NCBI GenBank assembly: GCA_021018815.1
Contig: JAITYX010000079.1
Coordinates: 186,001-250,000 of the forward strand
DNA: 64,000 nucleotides
Source of the DNA: Talinum fruticosum
Lineage: Eukaryota; Streptophyta; Magnoliopsida; Caryophyllales; Talinaceae
Reading direction: 5' to 3'
Under the pieces are notes generated by a model. The model saw only the letters and a program-made list of their open reading frames with translations, was not told the DNA's origin and did no database searches. The position numbers and the translations under genes were made by a program. Within the stretch, counting starts at the first letter, position 1; each line of letters opens with the position of its first letter. This document shows, piece by piece, positions 40,885 through 51,120 of the stretch.

Positions 40885-42652
40885 ACTCAATCAACATAAT
40901 GTGGAGAAGAGCTTACTAATCGTTTCTCAGTCGATCCAGCCGTTTGGATTGATGGATACATCTGGCTCGAGTGCAGTTTTGTGGCAAAAGTTCGCCATCT
41001 TGCTCAAGCATATAGGCTATTCTGTTGGCGCTTGCATCAGGCCATATTCCTCCATGTGCCAATATAGTAATGGCATTGGCTTAGAAACTCTTTTGTAAAG
41101 TCATTAGTAATTCATTGTCATTGTAAAATTAATTTCTGTAGTTGCTCAATGCTCATTTTAGATCTTCCATTATGTCGGCTTGCTTTCTTGTTCGCTTTTC
41201 ACGCATTTTCGTCGATAATTAGTACATGTAAAATACATAATTTATTCATTACAAGATGAGCGGAAAGGACTTGTTGCTCCTGCGAAGAAAGTGGGGTAAC
41301 ACAATTATCTCTTCACATTCTTGTATTGTTGGTCTATCTGAAGCTGTTTTTTTTTTCCCTGCCAAGTACCGATACAGCCATGTCTCTCAAAATTCTAATT
41401 TGGAGGGAATTTTCCTAATGATTATATGTTTTGGGAAATAGATTCTCCATGAAGTTACAGAGAGGAATCAGCGTTCAGTCAGAGGAAGGAACCATTGTGC
41501 ATATTATAATGAGATGCATGATGTGCACATTACCCCCTTTTTTTGGTCATTACTAGTAACTATAGTCAAGCCACTATCAACGTTCTGAGATGTAGAATTC
41601 TTTCCATGTGAATAATTGAAAAAATTACATATTTCTGATTTGCTATAATAATTTATGGAACCTATAATTTTAGGACAAATTTTATGAACAAACTTTATTT
41701 TTCGGTTAGTTTCCGATAAAAAACTGATATTTATAGCTGCCACGTCAGTTTTTTAACTGAAAACGAAGCTTGTCCCCACAATTTGTCCCCTATAACATTT
41801 AACCAAATCTGATATATTCTATAATTATTAATCTAAAATTATGGATTACATAAATTATTATCTCAAACCAAAATAGACCCAAATACAAAATTTTCAAGAT
41901 AATTTGCCATTGCAAAACTCAATTCTAAAATTATAGTCGAGCTTCTGTCAACCTATGACTGTTAACCCTCTTAATGTAAGGTTTTTTTCATTCACAAGAT
42001 TCAAACAAAGGGATATCGTTCGACACCGGCTTAGAATCTTGCATCCTTCAATACCTGTTTAGAATGAGCACTCATGCCCATTTTTCTAGCTATTTTTAGT
42101 ACATTTAGATTTGGATTTAGAATGAGGGTAGAAAATCTCCCTATTTTAGGTGGATTATATTTAACATATTAGTTTCAGATACTTCGACTATATTACTCAA
42201 GTACATTAAGCGATCCTTTCAAAATGTAAGATATTAAACTTGGACCTAAAATCATTGAAATTATGTTTTAAAATTCTAAATTTAACTGTTAGAAGTTTTA
42301 TAAAGCAGTCTTATCTAAGACAAATTATAAAATTATGTACGCAAGTTCTAAATTGATGTATTATAGAAAATGTATGCTACAATTTTAGTGTAGATCAATC
42401 TCAATATATATGTGCCTGTAAGAACAAAGCAGTTTAGAAAATAAAAATGAACTCTGAATGAATTACTCATGACTCAGCATCCCATCACCATGATGATAGG
42501 ATTTTCCTTTCTCTACCCTCCCCCTCCAAATTAACCAAATCACATCGATCCCATCCTCCTATACATAAAGAAAATTAAAATGTGTCCTCTCTTTCCTTCT
42601 TGACATACAACCCATCGATGTTCAAATTTCAACTTCCCTCGACTTTAAAGCC
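40885..42652. other. 3' region of the DnaJ gene and spacer to the convergent peroxidase gene
   Basis: The first 200 or so bases are probably the DnaJ 3' UTR. The rest is AT-rich with no gene seen; short frames at 40901-41441 look like noncoding sequence. Confidence 0.5.
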
Positions 42653-43849
42653 CTACACGTTGTTGAGTTGATCACACCTATGCCTGATCTCTCCATCATT
42701 CCCAGTCTTAACCTGAAATTCACTCACTTTTTGCATGGCTTTAGCAAATTCATCAAAAAAGGCCGTCTCATTGGCGGCATACTCGTCCACAATGGGCCTG
42801 GTTCGTGGGTCGTCCGCCATGGCCTGGTCCGTGGCTAGTAGGCCCAGCCCATTTTGGAGGTTCCGATAATACATGTTGTCGAACTTGCCAGGTGTCATCA
42901 CGTCATTGAATGCTGCCATGGTGCTGTCCTTAGTGTAGTTGGCGCACAGATTTCGGAGCCCCTCCACGTACTTGGGGTTCATTTTTGGGTCGGGTTTATC
43001 GAAGATCCGGTTGCTGAACTCCCTGCAGTGGGAGAACCCGATTGTGTGGGCTCCAACTAGGGCTACCATCTCGCGGACCGAGAAACCCTTGGCTTTGAAG
43101 AGGTCTATGATTTGGGTCATGGTCATGTTTGGAAGTGCTATGTTCCCAGCCACCCTCGAGGCCTATCAAATTTAGCACATCATACAATGTTATCACAAAA
43201 AAAAAAAAAAAAAACTTAGCTGCCACCATTTAATACCAATATATTTTACTCATAATCACGAAAATAATTATAATATTAAACGTCTCTTCTTATAAAGATC
43301 TGACCAACTATATCATCAATTTATTTAAATAAAAAATGAACGTGAAAATTGTTTAATATACCTTGGAGACAAGGCCATCCTTGCGGCCTAAGTAGACATC
43401 ATAGAAAGGCCCTCCAGTCATCTTAACAAGGTTCCTAGCCGAGACAGCGAGGATGTCGGAGCAGGACACGACTCCGGGGCACTGGAGCTCAAGGGCGGTC
43501 TTGACACGTGTCACCAACTCGAAAGCGTCCCCTGGGAGGGACAGGTTAACGTCGGCATCTCTCTCCGTCTTGCCTTGGAGGGCATTGGAGGCTACGAGAG
43601 TCGATGCGTCGCAACCCCCAACCATGCAGTCGTGGAAGAACACCCGGATCACCGCTGCAGCGGTGGTGGGAGAATCCATCTGCTTCGTCGTCACGATTTG
43701 GTTTACCACCTGGTCGAATGTAGGGCATGATTGTTTGTAGTAGTCCTTCGTTAGGTTCGACGACTCTGTTGCCATGGCGAGAGAGAGAAAATGACGGCAA
43801 GGAAGGGGAGAAGAGGAGTTCTACTCCTCCCGTTTGACAACATCGCCAT
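42653..43849 (-). CDS. Class III (secretory) peroxidase, PER31/41/63-like, with a frameshift at the signal peptide
   Basis: Two exons on the minus strand: from 43849 (or 43775) down to 43362, and 43162 to 42653, with a phase-0 intron. The distal haem site is AAVIRVFFHDC (catalytic Arg and His), followed by MVGGCDAS. The proximal His is in EMVALVGAHTIGFSHC, with FNDVMTPGKFDNMYYRNL and a C-terminal cysteine after it. These enzymes oxidise phenolics with H2O2 in the cell wall. The longest in-frame start (43775, MATESSNLTKDYYKQSCP) lacks a signal peptide. Upstream from ATG 43849 another frame encodes a good one (MAMLSNGRSR, then PLLPFLAVIFSLS), which would join if one base were added in the CT run near 43779-43790. 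Mature part plus signal would be about 332 residues, normal for the family. Confidence 0.9.
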
Positions 43850-45228
43850 TGTAGGAAACTCCCGTTCTTCTTCCTCTTATTATTATTATTATTTTTCAGA
43901 TAATTTATGAGGGGTTTTTTGAAAAGGATGATGAAGATGAGGTTGAAAAGTTTGAAGGAAGACGAGGATGGATTTTAAATGCTAGAAAATGGACAGGAAA
44001 AGAAAACCTGTCAAGTTTAAGAGGAGGGGGAGACGAGTTATTATATTTTGAAAAAAAGGAGAGATTGGATATATTTGGAAAATTTTAGTTGCAAAATTTG
44101 TTGGTTTTTCTTGAAATTTAGCATCTAAAAATTGAAGGGAGAGTGGGAAAAGGGGGAAGTGGAGGGTGGAAATGGATGCTAATTTTCGATTATCTCTCCC
44201 AATTTGAATCATGTTGACCTGCTCTTCTTATTTCCTCTACCTTATTTAGCCTTTTTTTTTTCTTGTCCCAAGACTCATAGGCTGAGTTTTCGCAAAAACA
44301 GTAGCTCTTATAGAATGAGAACCAACGATTTTTGGCAAAATGGTTTTTTTTTTCCTTGTCCCAAGACTCATAGGCTGAGTTTTCGCAAAAACAGTAGCTC
44401 TTATAGAATGAGAACCAACGATTTTTGGCAACATGGGGAACTAAAATGCATATTCCTTTCTACTATTAACCATATGAAAAAAAACCTGACATTAATTAAT
44501 ATTTGACACTTAAAATATTCGATTCTTCAAATTTATTTGATAATATTTCTATGAATTAATATGTGAAGTATGTTTAAATTTCAATGTTCGTATCGTATAT
44601 AAATGAAAAATATTTTAACATGAATGGTATATTTTACTACCCTAATTAGAGATATGGAGTATAATTAACTATGTATTTTGTACAATCAACTGAAAATTGA
44701 AAAGAGCTAGAGAAGTTAAAAAAAAAAACATTACATAAAATATTCATGTATTCATACCAAACTTGTTATTTCAGTTAATAAGGTTAGTGTATAGAGGGAC
44801 ACATCGATGGTAAGAAAAATGGAGTTTAGGCCATATGAGGCAGCCTTAAAAGAATCGAGTTTTACAGTATATAATAGCGTTTCATATGACAATTGATACA
44901 AGAAAATAAAGATGATTAGTGACCCACGAAGAAATCTATTAGTTACATAATTGACAACTTAAATGCAATCTTTCTTTTCTTCCTTCTGCAAATAATTAGG
45001 CAACCAAGAAAATTGTAATACAATTTCGTAAGTAAAGCAGCAATAAAATTCAAACTCGTGCTACTATCATCATCATTCATCTATACATACATCACAAAAC
45101 AAGAAATATGATTTTCCACATGCCACAAAAATAAAATTATTTAACAAATAATGCAAACTCTTGTGTAAAACCGTCCTTCAAAAAACCCTTCATTCAACTT
45201 CACGAGTCAGACATAAAAATGATCGAGA
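43850..45228. other. Peroxidase upstream region and spacer
   Basis: It holds a TTA-type repeat (43876-43891, minus-strand leader region), a tandem duplication (44251-44436) and AT-rich sequence. No gene is seen. Confidence 0.5.
44251..44436. repeat. 93-bp tandem duplication
   Basis: cttgtcccaagactcatagg starts at 44262 and again at 44355. The two units differ at only a couple of positions besides the poly-T length. Confidence 0.95.
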
Positions 45229-45546
45229 TTAAAATACGACTGAAAACAAGGCAAGAAATGCCGCCACCATAACCAAAGATGAATACTGAGCAACCGGAGA
45301 GCCTTGAGACTTATGGCCCTTCTTTTTTGGATTTCTTGGAAGCTTTTTTTGAAGCTTTGATAGCTGATGATTTAACATAGAATTTGGGGGATTTTTCCCT
45401 CCATTTTTAGCTGCTGAGCTCTCCTTCACCCCAGTAGTTGTTGAGTCTTTTGCCTCAGCCACATTTACAAGAAGACTTGCTGAAAAAATAAGAAGAAAAC
45501 AAATCACAAAAACTGCCAATATTGCTCTTCTTTGATGGGAAGCCAT
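45229..45546 (-). CDS. Small secreted protein, possibly GPI-anchored, unknown function
   Basis: 105 residues, single exon. An N-terminal signal peptide (AVFVICFLLIFSASLLVNVA) precedes a probable cleavage after AEA. The middle is hydrophilic and Lys-rich (KLQKKLPRNPKKKGHKS), and the last 20 residues are hydrophobic (SLVMVAAFLALFSVVF), as in proteins processed for a GPI anchor. A TATA box (complement of 45591-45600) sits about 50 bases before the start codon, which supports this start. The VAEAK junction is shared with the small protein encoded at 47239-47454, suggesting an old tandem pair. No family name recognised. Confidence 0.65.
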   Translation of the reverse strand: MASHQRRAILAVFVICFLLIFSASLLVNVAEAKDSTTTGVKESSAAKNGGKNPPNSMLNHQLSKLQKKLPRNPKKKGHKSQGSPVAQYSSLVMVAAFLALFSVVF

Positions 45547-45590
45547 GGTTGAAGATTTTTGAGTTTTCCCTTAGCTTAGCTCGTAGGCAA

Positions 45591-45600
45591 TATTTATATA
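45591..45600 (-). promoter_or_regulatory. TATA box for the small secreted protein gene
   Basis: TATATAAATA on the minus strand, placing transcription start about 20 bases before the ATG. Confidence 0.6.
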
Positions 45601-47238
45601 TGGTGACACAAAAATTTGAATCGTTCTATATATTAATATTAGTGTTTAATTAAGCTTCGAATTAGCAAATAATTACATTTAGTATCTAATTTGGGTTGGG
45701 ATTTGGCTGGCATGTACTTACAATGTTACTCCCATGTTGCTAATTTTGGTAGTTGTCATTGAATGAGTTTGAAATGTGGTAGTCAAAAGTGGTAGTGGTA
45801 TCCATGACCATGTACATTTGGTGGAGGTATTGAAGAGGCCAATTTTATTTTTATTTTTGGTTATTGGATTAAAATAAACTATATTTTTGGGGTTTTGAAC
45901 TGTTATATATAGGAGCATTCGTGCACTGTACTTTAAGGGTATTTGTTGTTTCTAAATCATTCTCCTTATTTTTGAACGATTATAGGTTTAAAGTTGTCCA
46001 AAAAGAGTGGTTTAGTTTAGGTATGATAAATACATTTGAAGTATAGTGCATGGATGGTTTGTGTTATAGTATGATATATAATCGTCCAAACCCCCAAAAT
46101 ATAGTTTATTTCAATCCAATATCCTTTTTTTCAAAAATTTACACAAACATAATCAAGCAAGAGAACTAACCTTAGTAAATTTGTTAATGGATTACCCCTA
46201 AGATAGAGACCCAGTTGGATGACCCGCATTTAACAAAAAAAAAAAATTGCTAGTGGATTTTTCAAAAATGCTTGAATACTCTTGGGTGATTTAGTCTTTG
46301 ATATGTTAATTCTGAAATCTTCCAAGTTGAGAAGATGACTACAAGGCATAGGGATATTCTATGTTGCAACATAATTCATAGTAATTTTTAAGATGACCCT
46401 TTTCATATCAAGTCAATTTGTTCGGTGAAGATATTATTTGACATTGTATACTTAGAGGATTTTTTTTTAATTTGTATTGAACTTAACTTATTAGTTAAAC
46501 TTTATCTTTCTTTTTTTAATTTTGATAAAGAGAGGCACAAATATCAATATATGACTATATTTTTGACAATAATTTTTAAAAACTTTTACCATTTGAACAA
46601 ACACCCCTAATTTATATATTGTATATCATTGTAATGAATCTTAAATGAACAAAGATTATCATACCACCTAAAATATCAACAAGTCAAACATCCAACTTCA
46701 GAGAAGAGGACAAAAGGCTTATTATTAACTCATCTAAATAAATTGTCTGCAATACCACACAATTAATAGCCCCTTTTTTCATCACTGATGTATATATTCT
46801 AGTATATGTTCCAATTTATATTATTTTTTTCATAATATAAATAATTTGCACTCTCCATTTATCATTGTTTTAGCTGACATGAGGTTAGTTCACATATTCT
46901 CCTTCGTAATCTTTTTATAGTTATTACGGGAGAGGCAATCATGTCTATGGGACACGATAAACATAAGCTCTATCGTATAAAAGTGAAAATTTTCCTTTTT
47001 CAGAAGCTTATTCGAGCTTTAACAAAATTTAAAATTGTGACTGAAAATTGAATCTTAGACATTTTGAAAGAGCTAGTAAATTATATACAAGCAATCTTTA
47101 TTTAACGTGTACTTATCAATTTAGCAAACAAACAACACTCCAATGAAAAAAATAAAATAAAATACAACCAGTCATTAGATAAAAATAAGCATGAAGTTTT
47201 GCAAAGATGAAGCAGAAAACCAAGGGCGCTGAAAGCAA
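45601..47238. other. Spacer between the two small secreted protein genes
   Basis: AT-rich. The stretch around 46261-46380 (aaaaatgcttgaata..., cttccaagtt, atgttgcaac) resembles 47841-47940, indicating that a larger block was duplicated. No additional gene is seen; 47091-47238 is probably the 3' UTR of the next gene. Confidence 0.45.
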
Positions 47239-47454
47239 TCAAGAAGCCAGGCCATGAGCAAGAAACAAAGTGGTGAGGAAGGTGGCAACAACCATCCATG
47301 GCTTAGCGGTCGGGATCCACCCTGCACTTGCTCCTCCACCTTTGCTACCTTTACCACCTTTGGCCTCGGCAACATCCGCCAAGATTGCCATTGCAGCTAA
47401 AACAATTACGAAGCTCAGAACAATTACTGTCCCTTTAGATCTCCTCATAATCAT
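47239..47454 (-). CDS. Very small Gly/Lys-rich secreted protein, possibly GPI-anchored
   Basis: 71 residues. The signal peptide (VIVLSFVIVLAAMAILADVA) ends in AEA, followed by a short KGGKGSKGGGASAG segment and a hydrophobic tail (WMVVATFLTTLFLAHGLAS). The mature peptide would be only about 20-40 residues. A TATA-like stretch (complement of about 47480-47490) lies upstream. It shares the VAEAK junction and domain plan with the gene at 45229-45546. An overlapping frame (47102-47299) is a shadow. Function unknown. Confidence 0.6.
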   Translation of the reverse strand: MIMRRSKGTVIVLSFVIVLAAMAILADVAEAKGGKGSKGGGASAGWIPTAKPWMVVATFLTTLFLAHGLAS

Positions 47455-47459
47455 CCTAT

Positions 47460-48200
47460 ATTAATCACTATGAGCAGATGAATATATATGTATCCTACAA
47501 ATGCATTTTGTGGTTTATACATATATATACACACACTCACAGACCATAGTATAGTAGGACGTGGGTTGATGTAATGTAAATATTTGCCAGCTAATTATCT
47601 TCTTCATCCTGTCCAAGGGTTGGAAAGAGAGGTGGGGGGCGGGTTGTTTGCCAGCTAATTAATATTGACATAATCCCTATTATTCTCTGTCTTGGCTTCT
47701 TAAATCTTAATGTTAAAACTGACCTTAGCTTGATATTTTTGGTCAAATTCACCAGTCTGCAAAATATGGATCTCAGATTCACATGGAATCCCAAAATAAA
47801 TGAAGCAAGCGAAAAAGCACAACTGAATTCGGTTGGAGTATGCAAAAATGCTTGAATTCTCCAAATTGGCGATCTAGTCACCAATCTTAGCCTTGAATTC
47901 TTCCAAGTTTAGACATATTCAATGTTGCAACAGTACTCTGTTCCAATTTGTAACATTTTCTTGCACTCTTTTTGCTTGAGTTGTTTTAAATTGAATTCGG
48001 TTGTGGGTATGCAAAAAAATTTCACAAAGTTTTAAATTTCAAATGATGACTTTATTACTGAGGCCTTTTGAAAGCAATTTTATTTGAAGTGTACATATCA
48101 ATTCAGCAAAAGTACAACACTCCAATGTCGAAGTTAATGACTCACAAATCACAGTATAGATTCCAGTAGAGTTGTGAAATTGAAGTGAGAGGATTTAAAA
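47460..48200. other. Spacer with duplicated remnants of the small-secreted-protein locus
   Basis: Sequence at 48072-48127 (aagcaattttatttgaagtgtacatatcaatt...) closely resembles the 3' part of the small gene at 47091-47146, and 47841-47940 resembles 46261-46380. A further gene copy seems to have been here and lost its coding part. Confidence 0.5.
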
Positions 48201-48206
48201 GTCGGT

Positions 48207-48256
48207 GTCCCACATCTACAGAAAAGAAGGCAGAAAATGGCGAGACAGCTATAAAG
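48207..48256 (+). promoter_or_regulatory. U1 snRNA promoter: USE and TATA box
   Basis: The upstream sequence element GTCCCACATCT (48207-48217) is one base from the plant consensus RTCCCACATCG. TATAAAG begins at 48250. The gap of about 32 bases between them is the longer spacing known for plant RNA polymerase II snRNA genes; the polymerase III class is about 10 bases shorter. Positions are -74 and -31 relative to the U1 5' end. Confidence 0.85.
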
Positions 48257-48280
48257 TGAAGAAGTAAAACCCTTGGCAAC

Positions 48281-48442
48281 ATACTTACCTGGACGGGGTC
48301 AATGGGCGATCATGAAGACTCATGGCCTAGGCAGGTGGCCTCCATTGCACATCAGGAGGTGCGCCTGCTTAACGTCTCCCCAACGTGGGAGAGCGTACGT
48401 CATAATTTGTGGCAGTGGGGGCCTGCGTTCGCGCGGCCTCTG
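48281..48442 (+). ncRNA. U1: U1 spliceosomal snRNA
   Basis: It starts ATACTTACCTGGACGGGGTC, whose ACTTACCTG pairs with 5' splice sites. Stem-loop I keeps the U1-70K loop (GATCATGAAG) and stem-loop II keeps the U1A-type loop (ATTGCAC). The Sm site AATTTGTGG is followed by the final GC-rich stem (GGCCTGCGTTCGCGCGGCC). Length is about 162 nt, normal for plants. The correct USE and TATA upstream make an active gene likely. An overlapping open frame (48273-48497) is accidental. The nearest U2 copy faces it from 1.2 kb away. Confidence 0.95.
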
Positions 48443-49330
48443 TTCCAATTTCATTTTAAGCTTTGAGAATCTGCTGCCTGCTGGTTGTGTGCGTTAGTTT
48501 CCAGTATCCAGGCATTGTACCAGTTAGCCTGATGCATGTAAATCTTTGAAATTTGTGTCAAGAAGGTATACCAATCAAATCTCAGGTTGAGCTGCTGTAG
48601 TTTCAATTTTTTCTCTCTATCTGATGGCAATTGCCTGAGTTGACTACCAAGTTGCATTTGGTATGGTTGAGATTTGGTGGTAAATTGGCAGAAACTAAGA
48701 CAAAATCTTCAGCAAAGGCCAAAGAGACAAAATTTGGTGACCACTGAAAGCAGCAAAAATAGTAGAACATGATAGGTTTGGGGCTATACCAGGACACATC
48801 AGTAAATCACCACTAACACTACCATCTAAAAAGATCCCGCCGCAGTCAGGAAGAGGTTAAAAACACAGCTGAAATTATTGCAGCATTGACTTCAACTGTC
48901 AAAGAAGTTTTTACTTGAAACGTGCGGATCCAAGGAAAAACAAACATTATGAGTGACTAGAAAGTCAAGCGGCTGAATCATCCAAAAGTAGAGAGCTACA
49001 GAAACGAATTGATACTAACCACAGTGGAGGCTATCAGAGTTATTCTGCAGAGTTCATACTGGGTTCGAAATGCATCTTTTTTGGGTTAGGCGCCTCACTC
49101 TGAACTCAAAAGGATGAAAACAATGTCCAACTTGCATTGCTGTTGTAGCACACCCATAGCATGATCTGAGGTGCTGAACACAACCCAAAAAGCACGGGTT
49201 TCAAAACGAATGTAGTCAAATCATATACTATTTCAAGAATCTTCATCTTCTCTTTCCATCCTATGCTCATCTACTTTATGTGAAGGCATAAATGCAGATC
49301 GTTAGTGGCATACGTGCTTGCTCACTCCAT
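48443..49330. other. Spacer downstream of U1
   Basis: No gene is seen. A 3'-box-like sequence (about caatttcattttaagcttt) directly follows U1, but I cannot set the processing point. Confidence 0.4.
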
Positions 49331-49334
49331 CCAG

Positions 49335-49614
49335 GACCCAAAGTAAAAGCAGAGAATCCTGCCTGGTAGTAGGAACAGCAATGTATAATATGCAAATGAT
49401 GCACACTACTGTTTGATGTAGATGATGCAGTAAAATTAAAAAATAAAGAGACAACTACTAACCAGAATCTCCACGACCCAAAGTAAAAGCAGAGAATCCT
49501 GCCTGGTAGTAGGAACAGCAATGTATAATATGCAAATGATGCACACTACTGTTTGATGTAGTTGATGCAGTAAAATTAAAAAATAAAGAGACAACTACTA
49601 ACCAGAATCTCCAC
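49335..49614. repeat. 140-bp tandem duplication
   Basis: gacccaaagtaaaagcagag begins units at 49335 and 49475. The two 140-base units differ at about one position (gtagatgatg versus gtagttgatg), so they are very recent or an assembly artefact. Open frames here are incidental. Confidence 0.95.
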
Positions 49615-49644
49615 AATCACAGAATATTTGGACGATGAATTGGT

Positions 49645-49841
49645 GGGGTGCACCGGGCCCATGCAGTAGTGCAATGCAAGGGTGACACTCAAGGGTCCCA
49701 GCAGCAAGCTACTGTGATGGACCCTCCACCCCTCAAAAGATTAATTTAATATCATTGTGGGTCAGTGACCCACGTATCAGATATTAAACTGATAAGAACA
49801 GATACTACACTTGATCTTAGCCAAAAGGCCGAGAAAGGTAT
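49645..49841 (-). ncRNA. U2: U2 snRNA copy A
   Basis: On the minus strand it begins ATACCTTTCTCGGCCTTTTG and keeps the branch-point recognition GTAGTA and stem II sequences. The Sm region reads AATCTTTTG instead of AATTTTTTG, and the 3' half has several changes and small insertions. Upstream on the minus strand lies a USE-like TGCCCACATCA (complement of 49905-49915, about -64 to -74) and a weak TATA-like AATAAAG near -27. The gene may be expressed weakly, or its RNA may assemble poorly. Confidence 0.8.
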
Positions 49842-49904
49842 GCTTTCATCTATCTCAGGAACCCTCCTTTATTGTCCCTCTGTGTCCTACACACCTATTT
49901 CTTT

Positions 49905-49915
49905 TGATGTGGGCA
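49905..49915 (-). promoter_or_regulatory. Degenerate USE of U2 copy A
   Basis: TGCCCACATCA on the minus strand, two or three changes from RTCCCACATCG, at the same distance from the RNA start as in the other copies. Confidence 0.55.
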
Positions 49916-50309
49916 AAGGTAAGCTTAGATGTCTTACAAGCAGACCACAGATATCTCCTCACCTCTGAATCCAAATTTTGTGTTTCCTCTTCAAAGGCAC
50001 CCAAGAAAAGAACCCAGTCCCGGGCTTAGTCATATGTCATGGGTCAAAAGCAATTAATGCTATATCAAAACTGAAGTTATAATGCTAGGACCATCTATCA
50101 CTATCTCAATATGAAGCCAGCAAGATCAGATTATGTCTATCCTCCATCCCCTCAAGGATTTTGGTCGTGTGCGAGAGAATAATTTCTAACTACTACAAGC
50201 CTCTACACTCAAACGCAAACTAAATCCAGGAACCAATTACAAATTAACTTTTGTTTAGGTTAGACAACTAGAATAAACTACACAGATTTAACTGTTACGT
50301 TGATTTGAT

Positions 50310-50504
50310 GGGGGTGCGCCAGACCTATGCAGCAGTGCAACACATAGGCGATGCTTGAGGGCCCCAGCAGCAAGCTGCTGTGATGGACCCTCCCCTCAAA
50401 AAATTAATTTAATATCATTGTGGGTCAATGACCCACATATCAGATATTAAACTGATAAGAACAGATACTACACTTGATCTTAGCCAAAAGGCCGAGAAAG
50501 GTAT
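50310..50504 (-). ncRNA. U2: U2 snRNA copy B, intact
   Basis: About 195 nt. The minus strand reads ATACCTTTCTCGGCCTTTTG, with the GTAGTA branch-point sequence, AATTTTTTG Sm site, the strong stem around CAGCAGCTTGCTGCTG and a terminal stem-loop ending GGCGCACCCC. Every diagnostic block is intact. TATA-like ATAAATA (complement of 50529-50535, -25 to -31) and USE GTCCCACACC (complement of 50570-50579) are correctly placed. It is nearly identical to copy E over the gene and flanks. Confidence 0.93.
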
Positions 50505-50528
50505 GCTCTTGTTTGTCTTGCATGCCTC

Positions 50529-50579
50529 TATTTATTTTCTCTGCATTTCAGCTGTACCTTTCGCAACCTGGTGTGGGAC
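50529..50579 (-). promoter_or_regulatory. U2 copy B promoter: TATA and USE
   Basis: ATAAATA centred near -28 and GTCCCACACC at -66 to -75; the gap of about 34 bases fits RNA polymerase II snRNA promoters. Confidence 0.75.
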
Positions 50580-50759
50580 GGCACTGATACTCAATGTGGC
50601 ATATACTGTCAACTTTCACACACCCAAACCCAATGGAAACAAGCTGCAAAGATAACAAGGAACTCATCCTCGCGCTAGCAAGCACAAAAGATTACCTATA
50701 AGTTTATACATGATTGATAAAATCATAGAAACCAGCCTATAGTAACTAGTAAGTAGCAA

Positions 50760-51120
50760 TCTGCTCTTCTTTTTCTTATCAATGCCCAAAAGAAGTTGAA
50801 TAGCAAACATGCAAATAAAAAAGCTTTCATTTTTTTTTTTACTAAAACGCACAGGAAACAAAAGAAAGTTGCTGATGCACTAAGCAGAAGGCTTTCTCTT
50901 TTAGGAGCTATGTCTGTCAAAGCTGTTGGGTTCGAGGCTATTAAAGGTCAGTACAAGATGGATCCTTATTTCAGCCCGATTCTGAAGCAGTGTGAGCTGC
51001 ATACTGGTGGTCCAGGGTTTTATTCTTTTCTTAAAGAAGGATCTCTCTCCAACCTTTTCTATCTGAAATTCAATTATTATCTGCCCCCAAAATTCAATTA
51101 TTATCTGAATAGGTTGTACT
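50760..51120 (+). mobile_element. Ty3/gypsy retrotransposon fragment
   Basis: The plus-strand frame contains KKVADALSRR, the end of the RNase H region of Ty3/gypsy polyproteins, followed by linker sequence and a GFYSFLKEG segment resembling the start of the integrase region. Only about 80 codons remain and there are no LTRs. The flanks match the continuous sequence at about 56140-56160, so the fragment entered after duplication of the U2 unit (see findings). Confidence 0.78.

Noticed and set aside
48273..48497. 74-codon open frame on the plus strand
   Set aside because: It lies across the U1 snRNA; the bases are explained by conserved U1 structure, not protein.
49276..49521. 81-codon minus-strand frame with repeated LLPGRILCFYFGS-like segments
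   Set aside because: Produced by the 140-bp tandem duplication; no start context or homology.
49765..49968. Open frames starting MTHVSDIKLIRTDTTLDLSQ at 49765, 50428, 53492 and 55815
   Set aside because: They recur because they are antisense readings of U2 snRNA copies, not a protein family.
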